A DNA stretch of 39,976 bases from an uncultured Lachnospiraceae bacterium (GCA_910578115.1 CAJTPO010000043.1:1-39976), one strand, 5' to 3'. Shown: positions 9,024 through 17,009, numbered from the stretch's first letter. Notes: generated by a model from the sequence alone, not told the origin. Program-made: numbers and translations.

Positions 9024-10391
9024 ATGAAGAAGATTGCGATTGGCGGCGGCCAGGGCTTTTGGGGCGATTCCCCGGATGCTGCGCTCCATATGCTGCGTCA
9101 TGCGGACATTCAGTATATGGCATGTGATTATCTGGCGGAACTCACGATGTCCATCATGGCCAAACAACAGTTGAAGGATCCCGGTAAAGGATTCGCGCCG
9201 GATTTCGTGACGAGAATCTTGAAGGACGGCGGCAAAGAAGCCTGGGAGAAGAAGATCCGTATTCTGACCAATGCCGGAGGTATGAACATCACGGGATGTG
9301 TGGAAGCCATCAGACAGTGGGCGGAGTCTGCCGGGATGAAGGGCTATAAGATCGGCTATGTGACAGGAGACTCCATTAAGGAGAAGATCCCACAGCTTTT
9401 GAAAGAAGGCTGGACTTTCCCGAATTTCGATTATGACGGCGATTTTCACGAGATCGTTGACAAGATCTATAACTGCAATGCCTACATCGGCCATGAGAAG
9501 ATCAAAGAATGCTTAAATCAGGGCGCTGACGTGGTGATCACCGGGCGGGCGGCGGATTCAGCCCTGTTTCTGGCACCCTTTGCCCATGAATTCGGCTGGG
9601 CGGAAGACGACTGGGATAACCTGGCAAGAGGCATTATGGCGGGCCATTTGTTAGAGTGCGGCGGACAGGGTGCAGGCGGAAATTACATGTATGACTGGCG
9701 CAGCGTTCCGAGAATGGATGAGCTGGGATTCCCGATCGCGGAGATCACGGAGGATACCTTTGAGATCACGAAAGCGCCTGACTGCGGCGGTGTGATCTGC
9801 GAGCAGAGCTGCAAGGAGCAGTTCCTCTATGAAGTATTGGATCCCGCAAACTATATGACGCCCGATGTCAACGTGGATATCAGTCAGGCGACGATCACGC
9901 AGGTGGGGCCCGACAGGGTGCGCATCGGCAATGTTCGCGGCAGGAAGAGACCGGATGATTTGAAGCTGTGCGTCGGGTATCATAAGGGCTGGAAGACAGT
10001 GTCCATGTTAAGCTTCGCCTGGCCGGATGCCTATGAGAAGGCACAGTACTGTGCGGATGTGATCATGAAGAAGATGGCAAGACGGGGCATGAAGGCGGAT
10101 GATGTGCATATCAGCTATATCGGTGTGAACAGTCTGCATTTGAATGTGGCGGATATGAGTGAGGAATCTCTGAAAAACCTTAACGAGTGCGTGCTGCGGA
10201 TCGCCGTGTTCAGCGAGGATAAGTCCGAATGTGCGAAGATCATTCCGGAGATCAGCCCCCTGCAGTTAAACGGACCTCCAGGAGCTTCTTTCTTCGGCGG
10301 ACGTGCCCATGTACAGGAAGTGATGGCATTGTGGCCGACCTATGTTCCCAGGGATGCCCTTGACATTCAGGCGCATATTTTGGAAGTTTAG
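9024..10391 (+). CDS. AtuA-family protein (DUF1446)
   Basis: The product is 455 aa. It begins KKIAIGGGQGFWGDSPDAAL, typical of the AtuA/DUF1446 family named for acyclic terpene utilisation in Pseudomonas, and carries conserved family segments such as VVITGRAADSALFLAPF and HLLECGGQGAGGN. The biochemical role of the family is not firmly established; members sit beside acyl-CoA enzymes. AAGGAAGGG lies about 9 nt before ATG 9024, chosen over an open frame starting at 8946 that lacks family similarity. The ferredoxin-fold module often fused to AtuA is encoded separately 24 nt downstream. Confidence 0.88.
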   Translation: MKKIAIGGGQGFWGDSPDAALHMLRHADIQYMACDYLAELTMSIMAKQQLKDPGKGFAPDFVTRILKDGGKEAWEKKIRILTNAGGMNITGCVEAIRQWAESAGMKGYKIGYVTGDSIKEKIPQLLKEGWTFPNFDYDGDFHEIVDKIYNCNAYIGHEKIKECLNQGADVVITGRAADSALFLAPFAHEFGWAEDDWDNLARGIMAGHLLECGGQGAGGNYMYDWRSVPRMDELGFPIAEITEDTFEITKAPDCGGVICEQSCKEQFLYEVLDPANYMTPDVNVDISQATITQVGPDRVRIGNVRGRKRPDDLKLCVGYHKGWKTVSMLSFAWPDAYEKAQYCADVIMKKMARRGMKADDVHISYIGVNSLHLNVADMSEESLKNLNECVLRIAVFSEDKSECAKIIPEISPLQLNGPPGASFFGGRAHVQEVMALWPTYVPRDALDIQAHILEV

Positions 10392-10415
10392 CAGAAAGAA
10401 AGGAAGGAATGTAAG

Positions 10416-10760
10416 ATGGCGGAAATCTATTTGAATGATATCGCTCACGGCCGCAGCGGGGACAAAGGAGATACGAGCAATGTCTGCGTCTATGCGAGGA
10501 AGCCTGCGTATTATAAGATCATCGAACGGGAAGTGACACCGGAAGCGCTGCATGCGCATTTTGGCGATATGGTGAAGGGAGAGATCATCCGGTATGACCT
10601 TCCGAGCCTGGGGGGATTTAACTTTGTGATGAAACATGCCCTGGGAGGCGGAGCGACCATGAGCCTCAGACTGGATTCCCTGGGGAAATCGATGGGAAGT
10701 GCAGTGATGCGGATGAAGGTTCATGTGACGGAAGAAGAGCTTGCGGAGATTACAGCATAA
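10416..10760 (+). CDS. AtuA-like ferredoxin-fold protein
   Basis: The product is 114 aa. It begins with the HGRSGDKGDTSNV motif that marks the small ferredoxin-fold domain often fused to the C-terminus of AtuA-family proteins. Here it is a separate gene directly after the AtuA-family gene, with AAGGAAGG before ATG 10416, so the two products probably form one complex. A Gly-rich loop (ALGGGATMS) follows near residue 75. No cysteine cluster is present, so the name refers to fold, not to an iron-sulfur centre. Catalytic function is unknown. Confidence 0.85.
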   Translation: MAEIYLNDIAHGRSGDKGDTSNVCVYARKPAYYKIIEREVTPEALHAHFGDMVKGEIIRYDLPSLGGFNFVMKHALGGGATMSLRLDSLGKSMGSAVMRMKVHVTEEELAEITA

Positions 10761-10793
10761 GTCATGCTGTCAGCGACAGTAGCACATAAAGTA

Positions 10794-10903
10794 ATATCCC
10801 ACGATGACGGGTTTTGTTTGAGGCCTGGAAATGGACAGAGGGCATCTGTATGGGATGCTGTGCGAGTCCCGGACTGCCGGACAGAATCCGTACAGCGGGA
10901 TAT
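10794..10903 (+). ncRNA. Candidate structured leader before the CoA-transferase gene
   Basis: ATATCCC (10794-10800) pairs with GGGATAT (10897-10903), closing a domain that ends one base before the ribosome binding site (10905-10911). Inside are GCATC/GATGC (10842-10846 and 10854-10858) and GTCC/GGAC (10866-10869 and 10879-10882). It matches no riboswitch class I can name. It may control translation of the CoA-transferase or may be fortuitous pairing. Confidence 0.35.
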
Positions 10904-10919
10904 AGAGGAGGTTTAAAGA

Positions 10920-12131
10920 TTGAGCGGCGAAACGATTCAGGATATACAGGCATTACAGGATTTAAAAGTACTTGATCTGACGAGAGTTGTAGCCGGACCC
11001 TATGCCGGCTCTATTCTGGGGGATTTTGGCGCAAGTGTACTGAAGATCGAGGTTCCCGGGCGTGGAGACGATGCGAGAGGGTATGGGCCTTATGAAAACG
11101 GTGAGAGTATGTACTATGCAAATCTGAACCGTAACAAGAAGGGCATCACACTCAATTTAAAGACGGATGCGGGAAAGGAGATCTTCCTGAAACTGGTCAG
11201 GGATGCGGATGTTCTTTTGGAGAATTACAGGCCGGGCGTGATGGATAAGCTGGGGCTTGGCTATGAGGTATTACATGAAATAAATCCCCGTCTGATCTAC
11301 GGTGCGCTTTCCGGATTTGGATCTTACGGTCCTTATTCCCAGCGGCCGGGGTATGATATCGTATCCCAGGGAATGGGCGGCCTTATGAGTATTACAGGAG
11401 CGGAAGGCGGTGAACCGACAAGGTCGGGAAATGCCATGGGAGATATACTGGGCGGTATGAATCTGGTGATCGGTGTTCTGCTGGCTGTTCATGCGAGAGA
11501 CCTGACCGGTGTCGGGCAGAGAATAGACGTATCGCTGGTGGATTCGGTAGTGGCCAGCCTGGAGAATGCGTATGTGCGTTACTTCAAGTCCAGGCAGATC
11601 CCGGAGAGGACCGGCAATGCCTACGCCTCCATTGCCCCGTATGATACCTATATGGCGAAGGACGGGCGGGTTATTCTCGCCTGTGGAAATCAGAAACTCT
11701 ACGAGAAGTTCTGTACGGAAGTGCTGGATATGCCCTGGATGATCACGGACGAACGTTTCCTGACAGTACCCCTGCGGGTCAGGAACAATAAAATTCAGAA
11801 AGCCTATATCGAAGAGTGGAGTAAGCAGTATACGGTGGATGAGATCGTGGAGAAGATGCTTGGAAAAGGCATTCCGGCAGCACCCCTCTATGATGTAAAG
11901 CAGATCACGGAGGATGCACATATCGCAGGGGCGCGGGAGATGTTTATCGAGGTAGAACATCCGGTGATCGGCAGGTCGAAGGTGAACGGTAATCCGGTTA
12001 AACTGATGGATATGATGCCGAGGATCAATTATCCGGCTCCCACCCTTGGGCAGCATAATGAGGAAGTTCTGGAGGCGCTTGGCTATACGAAGCAGCAGAT
12101 TGAAGAGCTGCGGGCAGAGAAAATAATCTGA
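10920..12131 (+). CDS. Family III CoA-transferase (CaiB/BaiF type)
   Basis: The product is 403 aa. It shows the CaiB/BaiF/formyl-CoA transferase features: VLDLTRVVAGPYAGSILGDFG near the N-terminus, the ENYRPGVMDKLGLGYE segment, and a catalytic Asp at about residue 175 in GNAMGDILGG, which forms the aspartyl-CoA intermediate in the family. It should move CoA between a donor thioester and a carboxylic acid. The start codon is TTG with GAGGAGG 8 nt upstream. As the last gene before a strong terminator, it closes the importer-hydrolase-AtuA unit. Its acid substrate is inferred, not known, to be a product of the CocE-type hydrolase or of AtuA chemistry. Confidence 0.92.
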   Translation: MSGETIQDIQALQDLKVLDLTRVVAGPYAGSILGDFGASVLKIEVPGRGDDARGYGPYENGESMYYANLNRNKKGITLNLKTDAGKEIFLKLVRDADVLLENYRPGVMDKLGLGYEVLHEINPRLIYGALSGFGSYGPYSQRPGYDIVSQGMGGLMSITGAEGGEPTRSGNAMGDILGGMNLVIGVLLAVHARDLTGVGQRIDVSLVDSVVASLENAYVRYFKSRQIPERTGNAYASIAPYDTYMAKDGRVILACGNQKLYEKFCTEVLDMPWMITDERFLTVPLRVRNNKIQKAYIEEWSKQYTVDEIVEKMLGKGIPAAPLYDVKQITEDAHIAGAREMFIEVEHPVIGRSKVNGNPVKLMDMMPRINYPAPTLGQHNEEVLEALGYTKQQIEELRAEKII

Positions 12132-12136
12132 AAACA

Positions 12137-12169
12137 AAAACCTCGAAGGTTTGGGTCCTTCGAGGTTTT
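12137..12169 (+). terminator. Terminator of the catabolic operon
   Basis: AAAACCTCGAAGG pairs perfectly with CCTTCGAGGTTTT (13 bp, 7-nt loop), beginning 5 nt after the CoA-transferase stop. It is a good Rho-independent terminator, though its T run is only four. Confidence 0.9.
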
Positions 12170-12515
12170 CGCTTGTGTAAAAGGGGAATTCTTCCGGAAT
12201 TGCTATAACCGACTTGACTTCCGTGATCAAGTCTATATATACTATAGTACTATGAAATGATAAAATCTATAATTATATTATAAAAACATAACACTATATT
12301 AGCCAAAGATATGCTATATGGTAGAAAAATAGTAAAATATTGGCCTGAAATAAAACCATATTGATGGCTAAAAGAGACATAAAAAAAACCTGTCGACTGA
12401 CAGGTTTTTTCTAATCCGTTATGACAATATTGCAAATTCTAAATAAAATTCATCATTTATATTTAAGAACAGGCACATCGTAATACTGATTATGAGATTA
12501 TAAGAACGATGTCTC
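12170..12515. other. AT-rich spacer with a second terminator
   Basis: About 345 bp between the catabolic operon and the cold-shock gene. The only structure I can support is the terminator at 12383-12410; the rest is AT-rich with short near-palindromic runs such as TATATATACTATAGTAC, and no credible ORF with a ribosome binding site. Confidence 0.6.
12383..12410. terminator. Bidirectional terminator
   Basis: AAAAAACCTGTC and GACAGGTTTTTT form a perfect 12-bp stem with a GACT loop. A and T runs on opposite sides let it work on both strands. On the - strand it serves the cold-shock gene, whose stop is about 105 nt away. Confidence 0.88.
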
Positions 12516-12716
12516 TTATAATTTTGTTACGTTTACGGCCTGAGGACCTTTTTCGCCATTAACTACTTCGTACTCAACAGCAGCGCCTTCTTCAAGAGAT
12601 TTAAAGCCTTCCATGTTAAGTCCTGAGTAATGAACGAAAACATCGTTACCCTGCTCATCGGAAATGAATCCGTAGCCCTTTTGGTTGTTGAACCATTTTA
12701 CTGTACCTTTGTTCAT
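12516..12716 (-). CDS. Cold-shock protein (CspA family)
   Basis: The product is 66 aa, the standard length. The RNP1 motif is KGYGFIS and RNP2 is DVFVHYS; the N-terminus is MNKGTVKWFN and the C-terminus ends PQAVNVTKL. This is a single OB-fold RNA chaperone that binds single-stranded RNA and DNA and melts mRNA structure. The start at 12716 has GGAGG 8 nt upstream, so an upstream in-frame ATG at 12731 is not used. It is transcribed alone, with an untranslated leader before the next gene. Confidence 0.96.
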   Translation of the reverse strand: MNKGTVKWFNNQKGYGFISDEQGNDVFVHYSGLNMEGFKSLEEGAAVEYEVVNGEKGPQAVNVTKL

Positions 12717-12883
12717 CGTACATACCTCCAAAAAATTATAAATAAGCTGACTTTGTCAACATTGATAGAATAGCACATGTCTCGCCAAATGTAAAGCATT
12801 GTTTTTTATAATTCAGTCAATTATGATAGGAAACAGATATTAACCTGTTGGATTTCGATTGTGGGGAAGAGGGGATGCAGTTT

Positions 12884-13408
12884 ATGGACGGCGAGGCAAG
12901 GAGAAACAGGATCATACAGATCCTGCAGACAGAAAGTGTACCGGTTTCCGGAACCGAACTGGCAAAGCGCACGGGGGTCAGCAGACAGGTGATCGTTCAG
13001 GATATAGCGCTGCTGCGTACTTCCTATCAAAACATTCTGTCCACGAACAGGGGATATCTTCTCTATGAGCCGGTGCAGGCAGAGAAAATGTACAGAAGAG
13101 TGGTCAAGGTGAAGCACAGCAGGGAAGATATCCTGCGGGAGCTGGACTGCATCGTGGACGCCGGCGGAAGAGTGATGAATGTAATCATAGAACATGCGAT
13201 CTATGGACAGATCGTGGGCGAACTGGTGATCCACAATCGTGCGGATGTGAGAAAGTTTATGAACCGGGTTGAAACGTATGGAACGAAACCATTGACGGAT
13301 TTGACGGAGGGGGTGCATTTTCATACGATCGAAGCCGAACAGGAGGAGACTCTGGACAGGGTGATGAAGGCGCTTGCAAAGGAAGGTTTTTTGTTGGAAG
13401 AACTGTAA
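12884..13408 (+). CDS. niaR: NiaR-type NAD biosynthesis repressor (HTH_11 + 3H domain)
   Basis: The product is about 174 aa, typical of NiaR/YrxA. An N-terminal winged helix (RIIQILQTESVPVSGTEL, SRQVIVQDIALLR) is followed by the 3H domain, whose conserved His residues are visible in VKHSRED, IIEHAIYGQ, VIHNRAD and GVHFHTIE. In Firmicutes it binds nicotinate and represses NAD synthesis or niacin uptake genes. No such genes are in the window, so its targets are elsewhere. The start at 12884 is chosen because GAGGGG is about 9 nt upstream; ATG 12875 and TTG 12848 are alternatives. Confidence 0.9.
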   Translation: MDGEARRNRIIQILQTESVPVSGTELAKRTGVSRQVIVQDIALLRTSYQNILSTNRGYLLYEPVQAEKMYRRVVKVKHSREDILRELDCIVDAGGRVMNVIIEHAIYGQIVGELVIHNRADVRKFMNRVETYGTKPLTDLTEGVHFHTIEAEQEETLDRVMKALAKEGFLLEEL

Positions 13409-13451
13409 CTTTGGGAAGTTTGGCTTTAATGTAGTCTTATGTAAACATAGA

Positions 13452-13481
13452 TTGTCATCTACATGCTGGTTATGCTAAAAT
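13452..13481 (+). promoter_or_regulatory. Promoter before the LytM-like gene
   Basis: TTGTCA (13452-13457), an 18-bp spacer and TAAAAT (13476-13481). The leader to the TTG start at 13592 is about 105 nt. A weaker second pair, TTGACA (13536) and TAAATA (13561), has a 19-bp spacer. Confidence 0.5.
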
Positions 13482-13591
13482 AGGGTAATAAAGCCTTTGG
13501 GAATTTTTTGGAAGGAAAGAGGTCCCGGGAGCTTATTGACAGTTCAAAGCGGACTGATCATAAATAAATATGTGGCCGGAGGTGATTTTTA

Positions 13592-14311
13592 TTGAGTGCA
13601 GAAGGCAGCAGGAGAAAAAGAAAAACAAATTACATGTTAATGCTGTTCATGGATTCCAAGGAAGGACGCATCCGTCAGATGGGGTTTGGGCCGCATCTGG
13701 TAGAATCGGTAGTGATCATTGGACTGGCGGTGGTGGTGGTTCTCTCGGTAATCTGCTATCGGAGTGACAAGAAGATAGAGGTGTTGATGGCGGAGACAGA
13801 ACAGCAGAAGCGGAGTATTGAAGAATTGACGGAAGAGAAAGCGGATCTTGTTTCACTCAGGGAGGAGTTGATGAACAAGGTTACTATACTTAGTGACACG
13901 ATCAACCAGAAGGTGGAAGAAGAGGAAGCGTTGGAACAGGAACGGGCCCAGGCTCATATGCCGGTTGGATTTCCGCTCTCTTCTTCGGCGTCCTTAGAGG
14001 AGGATGACGGGGAGAATCCCATGGTTAAGTTAAGTGGAAGCGAGGGAAGCAGTGTTATAGCTTCTGCGGACGGTACGATCATTTCCATTACAACGGACAG
14101 TGGCTATCTTCATTGTATCAAGATCGATCATGGCAACGGGTACAACAGTATCTACCGCAACGACGGTGACGTTATGGTGAGGGAAGGCGATGAAGTGGTC
14201 AGAGGAGCCATTCTGTATGTGATTGGGGAAGACAACACGGAACTTGGCTATCAGATTATGTATGAAGAGAAATACATTGATCCGATGGGCCTGATCAATA
14301 TTGACGGATAA
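13592..14311 (+). CDS. Membrane-anchored degenerate LytM/M23-family protein
   Basis: The product is 239 aa. A basic N-terminus is followed by one membrane helix (about residues 36-55), a coiled coil (about 60-115) and a LytM-like beta domain near the C-terminus (ADGTIISI, IDHGNGYNSIYRN, GDEVVRGAILYVIG). The zinc ligands of active M23 peptidases (HxxxD and HxH) are absent: the final motif is ELGYQIMYE rather than a HFE-type strand. It is probably a non-catalytic regulator or scaffold of cell-wall hydrolysis, as EnvC-type proteins are. The start is TTG, supported by GGAGGTGA 6 nt upstream. Confidence 0.82.
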   Translation: MSAEGSRRKRKTNYMLMLFMDSKEGRIRQMGFGPHLVESVVIIGLAVVVVLSVICYRSDKKIEVLMAETEQQKRSIEELTEEKADLVSLREELMNKVTILSDTINQKVEEEEALEQERAQAHMPVGFPLSSSASLEEDDGENPMVKLSGSEGSSVIASADGTIISITTDSGYLHCIKIDHGNGYNSIYRNDGDVMVREGDEVVRGAILYVIGEDNTELGYQIMYEEKYIDPMGLINIDG

Positions 14312-14355
14312 AGTCGGCAGAAACTGCGGAATGTAAGACGATGGTGTGTAAGACA

Positions 14356-14390
14356 GGGCGGACAGATCTTATTGGAAGATCTGTCCGCCC
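14356..14390. terminator. Strong hairpin between convergent genes
   Basis: GGGCGGACAGATCTT and AAGATCTGTCCGCCC form a perfect 15-bp stem with a 5-nt loop. There is no U tract on either strand, but it lies between the convergent LytM-like and YerC-type genes and probably ends both transcripts. A weaker GGCCTG/CAGGCC hairpin follows near 14425. Confidence 0.7.
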
Positions 14391-14464
14391 AACTATGTAT
14401 ATGGAAATATACACATGGATATGGCCTGCGCGGTGAGCCACAGGCCGGTTACGGTTTGGTTTCT

Positions 14465-14749
14465 TTATGAAAGACGCTCAAATATCATATTATAACCATC
14501 ATTTCCGTAGTTGAGAGAACGATTGACGCGGCTGATTGTGGCAGTGGATGCTCCGGTCTTTTCGGCTATCTCAAGATAGGTTTTATGGCTCTTCAACATG
14601 GCAGCCACTTCGAAACGCTGCGACAGAGAGAGCAGCTCATTGACAGTGCACAGATCTTCAAAGAAAGTATAGCATTCTTCTTTTGTTTTCAGACAGAGTA
14701 CGGCATTAAACAGCTGATCTACAGAATCATTCTTTAGCTTTTTATTCAT
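14465..14749 (-). CDS. YerC/YecD-type TrpR-like regulator
   Basis: The product is 94 aa. It has the TrpR-superfamily helix-turn-helix of YerC/YecD proteins: DQLFNAVLCLKTKEECYTFFEDLC, then ELLSLSQRFEVA and a recognition region TYLEIAEKTGASTATISRVNR. It is presumed to be a DNA-binding regulator; targets are not visible here. The start at 14749 has GGAGGT about 8 nt upstream. It diverges from the spoVA promoter region. Confidence 0.9.
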   Translation of the reverse strand: MNKKLKNDSVDQLFNAVLCLKTKEECYTFFEDLCTVNELLSLSQRFEVAAMLKSHKTYLEIAEKTGASTATISRVNRSLNYGNDGYNMIFERLS

Positions 14750-14947
14750 AAAACAGACCTCCGGGGATTTTCTGAAAATGATATAGTGGATAACCGCAGA
14801 ATACAGGTTTACTTTCATGCGTTACAACGATACTCTCACTATGATTGAATATAGCATAAGGCGGGATATTTGTAAATATAATTTGCCGCATCCAAAGCGT
14901 CCAAAGCCGGTGATTCAGAAAAGCGGGGCGGAAATGGAAGGAAGTAC

Positions 14948-14977
14948 GCATAAAATTGTGCGAGGTCCGGCATACTA
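14948..14977 (+). promoter_or_regulatory. Forespore (sigma-G/F-type) promoter for spoVA
   Basis: GCATA (14948-14952), an 18-bp spacer and CATACTA (14971-14977) match the sigma-G consensus (GNATR, 18, CATNNTA) almost perfectly. It is 53 bp before spoVAA. spoVA operons are sigma-G dependent in Bacillus, so the fit in sequence and position makes this well supported. Confidence 0.8.
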
Positions 14978-15030
14978 TAGCAGGGATCAGGAAATGAATT
15001 TGTTATGGAAAAGGCAGAGGATTCAAAGGT

Positions 15031-15666
15031 ATGTCAAATATGAATGCGACGATCTATATTAATGCGGAGCAAAATGTAGAGCTGCAGTCTGAAGATGTGT
15101 ATGTGAAGGATATCGGCAGCCTGACCTGCAGTGACGAACATGTGCTGGCCAAAGTTAAGGCTATTAAGCTGCATCATTTTAAAAAGGATGGGCCGAAGCG
15201 GCAGGTGATCAGTCTGCTTAAGGTGATCGAGGAAATTGAAAAAGTCTGCCCCAATGTCAGTGTTTCAAGTATCGGAGATGCCGAGACGCTGATAGAATAC
15301 ATCGATGTGGATAAACATAAAGGTTTTGTCCAGTGGGTAAAGCTGGCCTTTGTGGCGATGGTCAGCTTTTTTGGTACGTCGTTCACGATTATGGCCTTTC
15401 ATAACGATATCGGTATCAACGATGTTTTTTCCAAGATGTATGAGATGGTGATGGGACAGCCGGGAGACGGATACGGGATCCTGGAACTGGCTTACTCGGC
15501 CGGGCTGGCAATCGGTATCATCGTGTTCTTTAACCATATCGGCGGCAGGCGCATCACCAGGGACCCGACACCTATTGAAGTGGAGATGCGTATTTATGAG
15601 GAGGATGTGAATAAGGCGCTGATCGCGACTGCGGATAGAGAAGGAAAGACGATTGATGTACAGTGA
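15031..15666 (+). CDS. spoVAA: Stage V sporulation protein AA
   Basis: The product is 211 aa. The N-terminal soluble half (VYVKDIGSLTCSD, VLAKVKAIKLHH) matches the SpoVAA layout. Two membrane helices follow (about residues 107-126 and 150-172), with the SpoVAA-type TSFTIMAFHNDIGINDVFSKMY between them. SpoVA proteins move Ca-dipicolinate across the spore inner membrane during spore formation and germination. An in-frame ATG at 15040 is a plausible alternative start (AAAGG 10 nt upstream). It is the first gene behind the forespore promoter at 14948. Confidence 0.9.
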   Translation: MSNMNATIYINAEQNVELQSEDVYVKDIGSLTCSDEHVLAKVKAIKLHHFKKDGPKRQVISLLKVIEEIEKVCPNVSVSSIGDAETLIEYIDVDKHKGFVQWVKLAFVAMVSFFGTSFTIMAFHNDIGINDVFSKMYEMVMGQPGDGYGILELAYSAGLAIGIIVFFNHIGGRRITRDPTPIEVEMRIYEEDVNKALIATADREGKTIDVQ

Positions 15667-15734
15667 AAAGAGCAGGTTTGCGGTAAAACGATAGACGTAT
15701 CGTGAAAGCAGTAACGGAAAGGAGACGTAGGCGG

Positions 15735-16232
15735 ATGCTGCTTAAACAGATCTTATTGGGTATTATCGGTGTCAGCAGCGGTCTGATCGTATCGGCGGGT
15801 GTATTTACGGTGTTGATCTCCGTGGGATTGATTCCGCGTTTTGCGGGAAAAATGCATGTGGCACGGAAGATTTTCGTGCTGGAAGAGATGGTGGTGTTTG
15901 GGACGCTGTTTGGCGGTTTTTTCAGTGTGTTTGGCGACTGGGGAATGATCGGAGAGTTTGTGCGGGAGCATGCGGTGTTTGGCAGCGGGGCGACAGAAGG
16001 CGTGTGGAACCTGATTGGGACGGTCTTTTTACTGGTATTTGGAGTATTCGCCGGTATCTTTGTGGGGTGTCTTGCGCTGGCCATCGCGGAAATGCTCAAC
16101 ACGATACCGATTTTTGCGCGGCGTATTGGATTCCGGCACGGGCTTGGATTTGCGATCCTGGCGGTGGCGTTGGGGAAACTGGTGGGCAGTCTGGTCTATT
16201 TTACACAGCAGGTGTATCTGTATGGGGGATGA
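15735..16232 (+). CDS. spoVAB: Stage V sporulation protein AB
   Basis: The product is about 165 aa with four or so membrane helices: LLKQILLGIIGVSSGLIVSA, VFGTLFGGFFSVFGDW, LIGTVFLLVFGVFAGIFVGC and GLGFAILAVALGKLVGSLVYF. The short loop AEMLNTIPIFARR is characteristic of SpoVAB. ATG 15735 has GGAAAGGAG about 10 nt upstream; a GTG at 15702 is an alternative. It is 68 nt after spoVAA. It should be part of the Ca-dipicolinate channel in the forespore membrane. Confidence 0.88.
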   Translation: MLLKQILLGIIGVSSGLIVSAGVFTVLISVGLIPRFAGKMHVARKIFVLEEMVVFGTLFGGFFSVFGDWGMIGEFVREHAVFGSGATEGVWNLIGTVFLLVFGVFAGIFVGCLALAIAEMLNTIPIFARRIGFRHGLGFAILAVALGKLVGSLVYFTQQVYLYGG

Positions 16233-16323
16233 TGCAGTGATGTTAATGCTGATGCGGCTGTAAGGACATTAGAATAAGGGATATTAACCATAAATATATT
16301 GTAGTAGAAAGGAATGGAATAGT

Positions 16324-16812
16324 ATGGCACAGAATCAGGACAGACCAAAAACGGTACAACAGCAAAAGGAGCAGGAGTACAGACAGCATGTGGAGCAGGT
16401 GACGCCGAAATACAGCCTGCCGGTACGCATGGTCAAGGCATTTGTGACAGGCGGCATCATCTGTCTGCTGGGGCAGTTTATTTTGAACTATGCCACGAAT
16501 ACGATGGGGCTGGACAAGGAGACGGCGGGCTCCTGGTGTTCCATGCTGCTGGTGCTCCTCAGTGTGCTGCTGACGGGATTTAATATTTATCCGAAACTGG
16601 TGGAGTGGGGCGGCGGCGGTGCACTTGTGCCAATCACGGGCTTTGCCAATTCGGTGGCCTCGGCGGCGATCGAGTACCAGAAGGAAGGACAGGTGTTCGG
16701 GATCGGGTGTAAGATCTTTACCATCGCCGGGCCGGTGATCCTGTATGGGATTTTTACAAGCTGGGCGCTGGGGGTAGTATACTGGATTTTGAAAATGTTA
16801 CAGATTTTATAA
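16324..16812 (+). CDS. spoVAC: Stage V sporulation protein AC
   Basis: The product is 162 aa. SpoVAC/SpoVAEb-family features are clear: a basic, Gln-rich N-terminus, YSLPVRMVKAFVTGGIIC, LVLLSVLLTGFNIYPKL, and the conserved GALVPITGFANSVASAAIEY, followed by KIFTIAGPVILYGI. SpoVAC is a mechanosensitive-type membrane component of Ca-dipicolinate transport. AAAGGAATGG precedes the start. spoVAD and spoVAE normally follow but are absent from the rest of the window. Confidence 0.93.
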   Translation: MAQNQDRPKTVQQQKEQEYRQHVEQVTPKYSLPVRMVKAFVTGGIICLLGQFILNYATNTMGLDKETAGSWCSMLLVLLSVLLTGFNIYPKLVEWGGGGALVPITGFANSVASAAIEYQKEGQVFGIGCKIFTIAGPVILYGIFTSWALGVVYWILKMLQIL

Positions 16813-16815
16813 TAT

Positions 16816-16965
16816 ATGGACAGGAGAATAACATCAGGTTTATATGGCAGGGTGATGGACGAAGGAGGTTTGTCAGCCTGCTTTTTACTTATAATAATCG
16901 TGGGAGTTTCTCTAATAACCTGTTATAATATCAACAAAACTCAAGCTGTCGTTGGATGTGGATAA
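16816..16965 (+). CDS. Possible small membrane ORF after spoVAC (49 aa)
   Basis: ATG 16816 lies 4 nt after the spoVAC stop and opens a 49-codon frame to TAA 16963-16965. The middle is strongly hydrophobic (ACFLLIIIVGVSLITCY), a single likely membrane helix. No good ribosome binding site precedes 16816, so translation would depend on coupling to spoVAC; an AAGGAGG at 16861-16868 is internal. I do not recognise it. It may be the decayed start of a lost spoVA gene, a real small spore protein, or chance. Confidence 0.3.
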   Translation: MDRRITSGLYGRVMDEGGLSACFLLIIIVGVSLITCYNINKTQAVVGCG

Positions 16966-17009
16966 ATGAGCATTTGATTTCATTTATAAGTATTTCTAAA
17001 GGAGTGAGC

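Noticed and set aside
10860..10885. Cobalamin riboswitch (B12 box-like AGTCCCGGACTGCC)
   Set aside because: The conserved spacing of the box is wrong by two bases, and the other cobalamin-riboswitch blocks are missing from the short gap.
14817..15062. 81-codon + strand frame before and overlapping spoVAA
   Set aside because: It covers the forespore promoter, has no ribosome binding site and no recognisable similarity, and its end overlaps the true spoVAA start.
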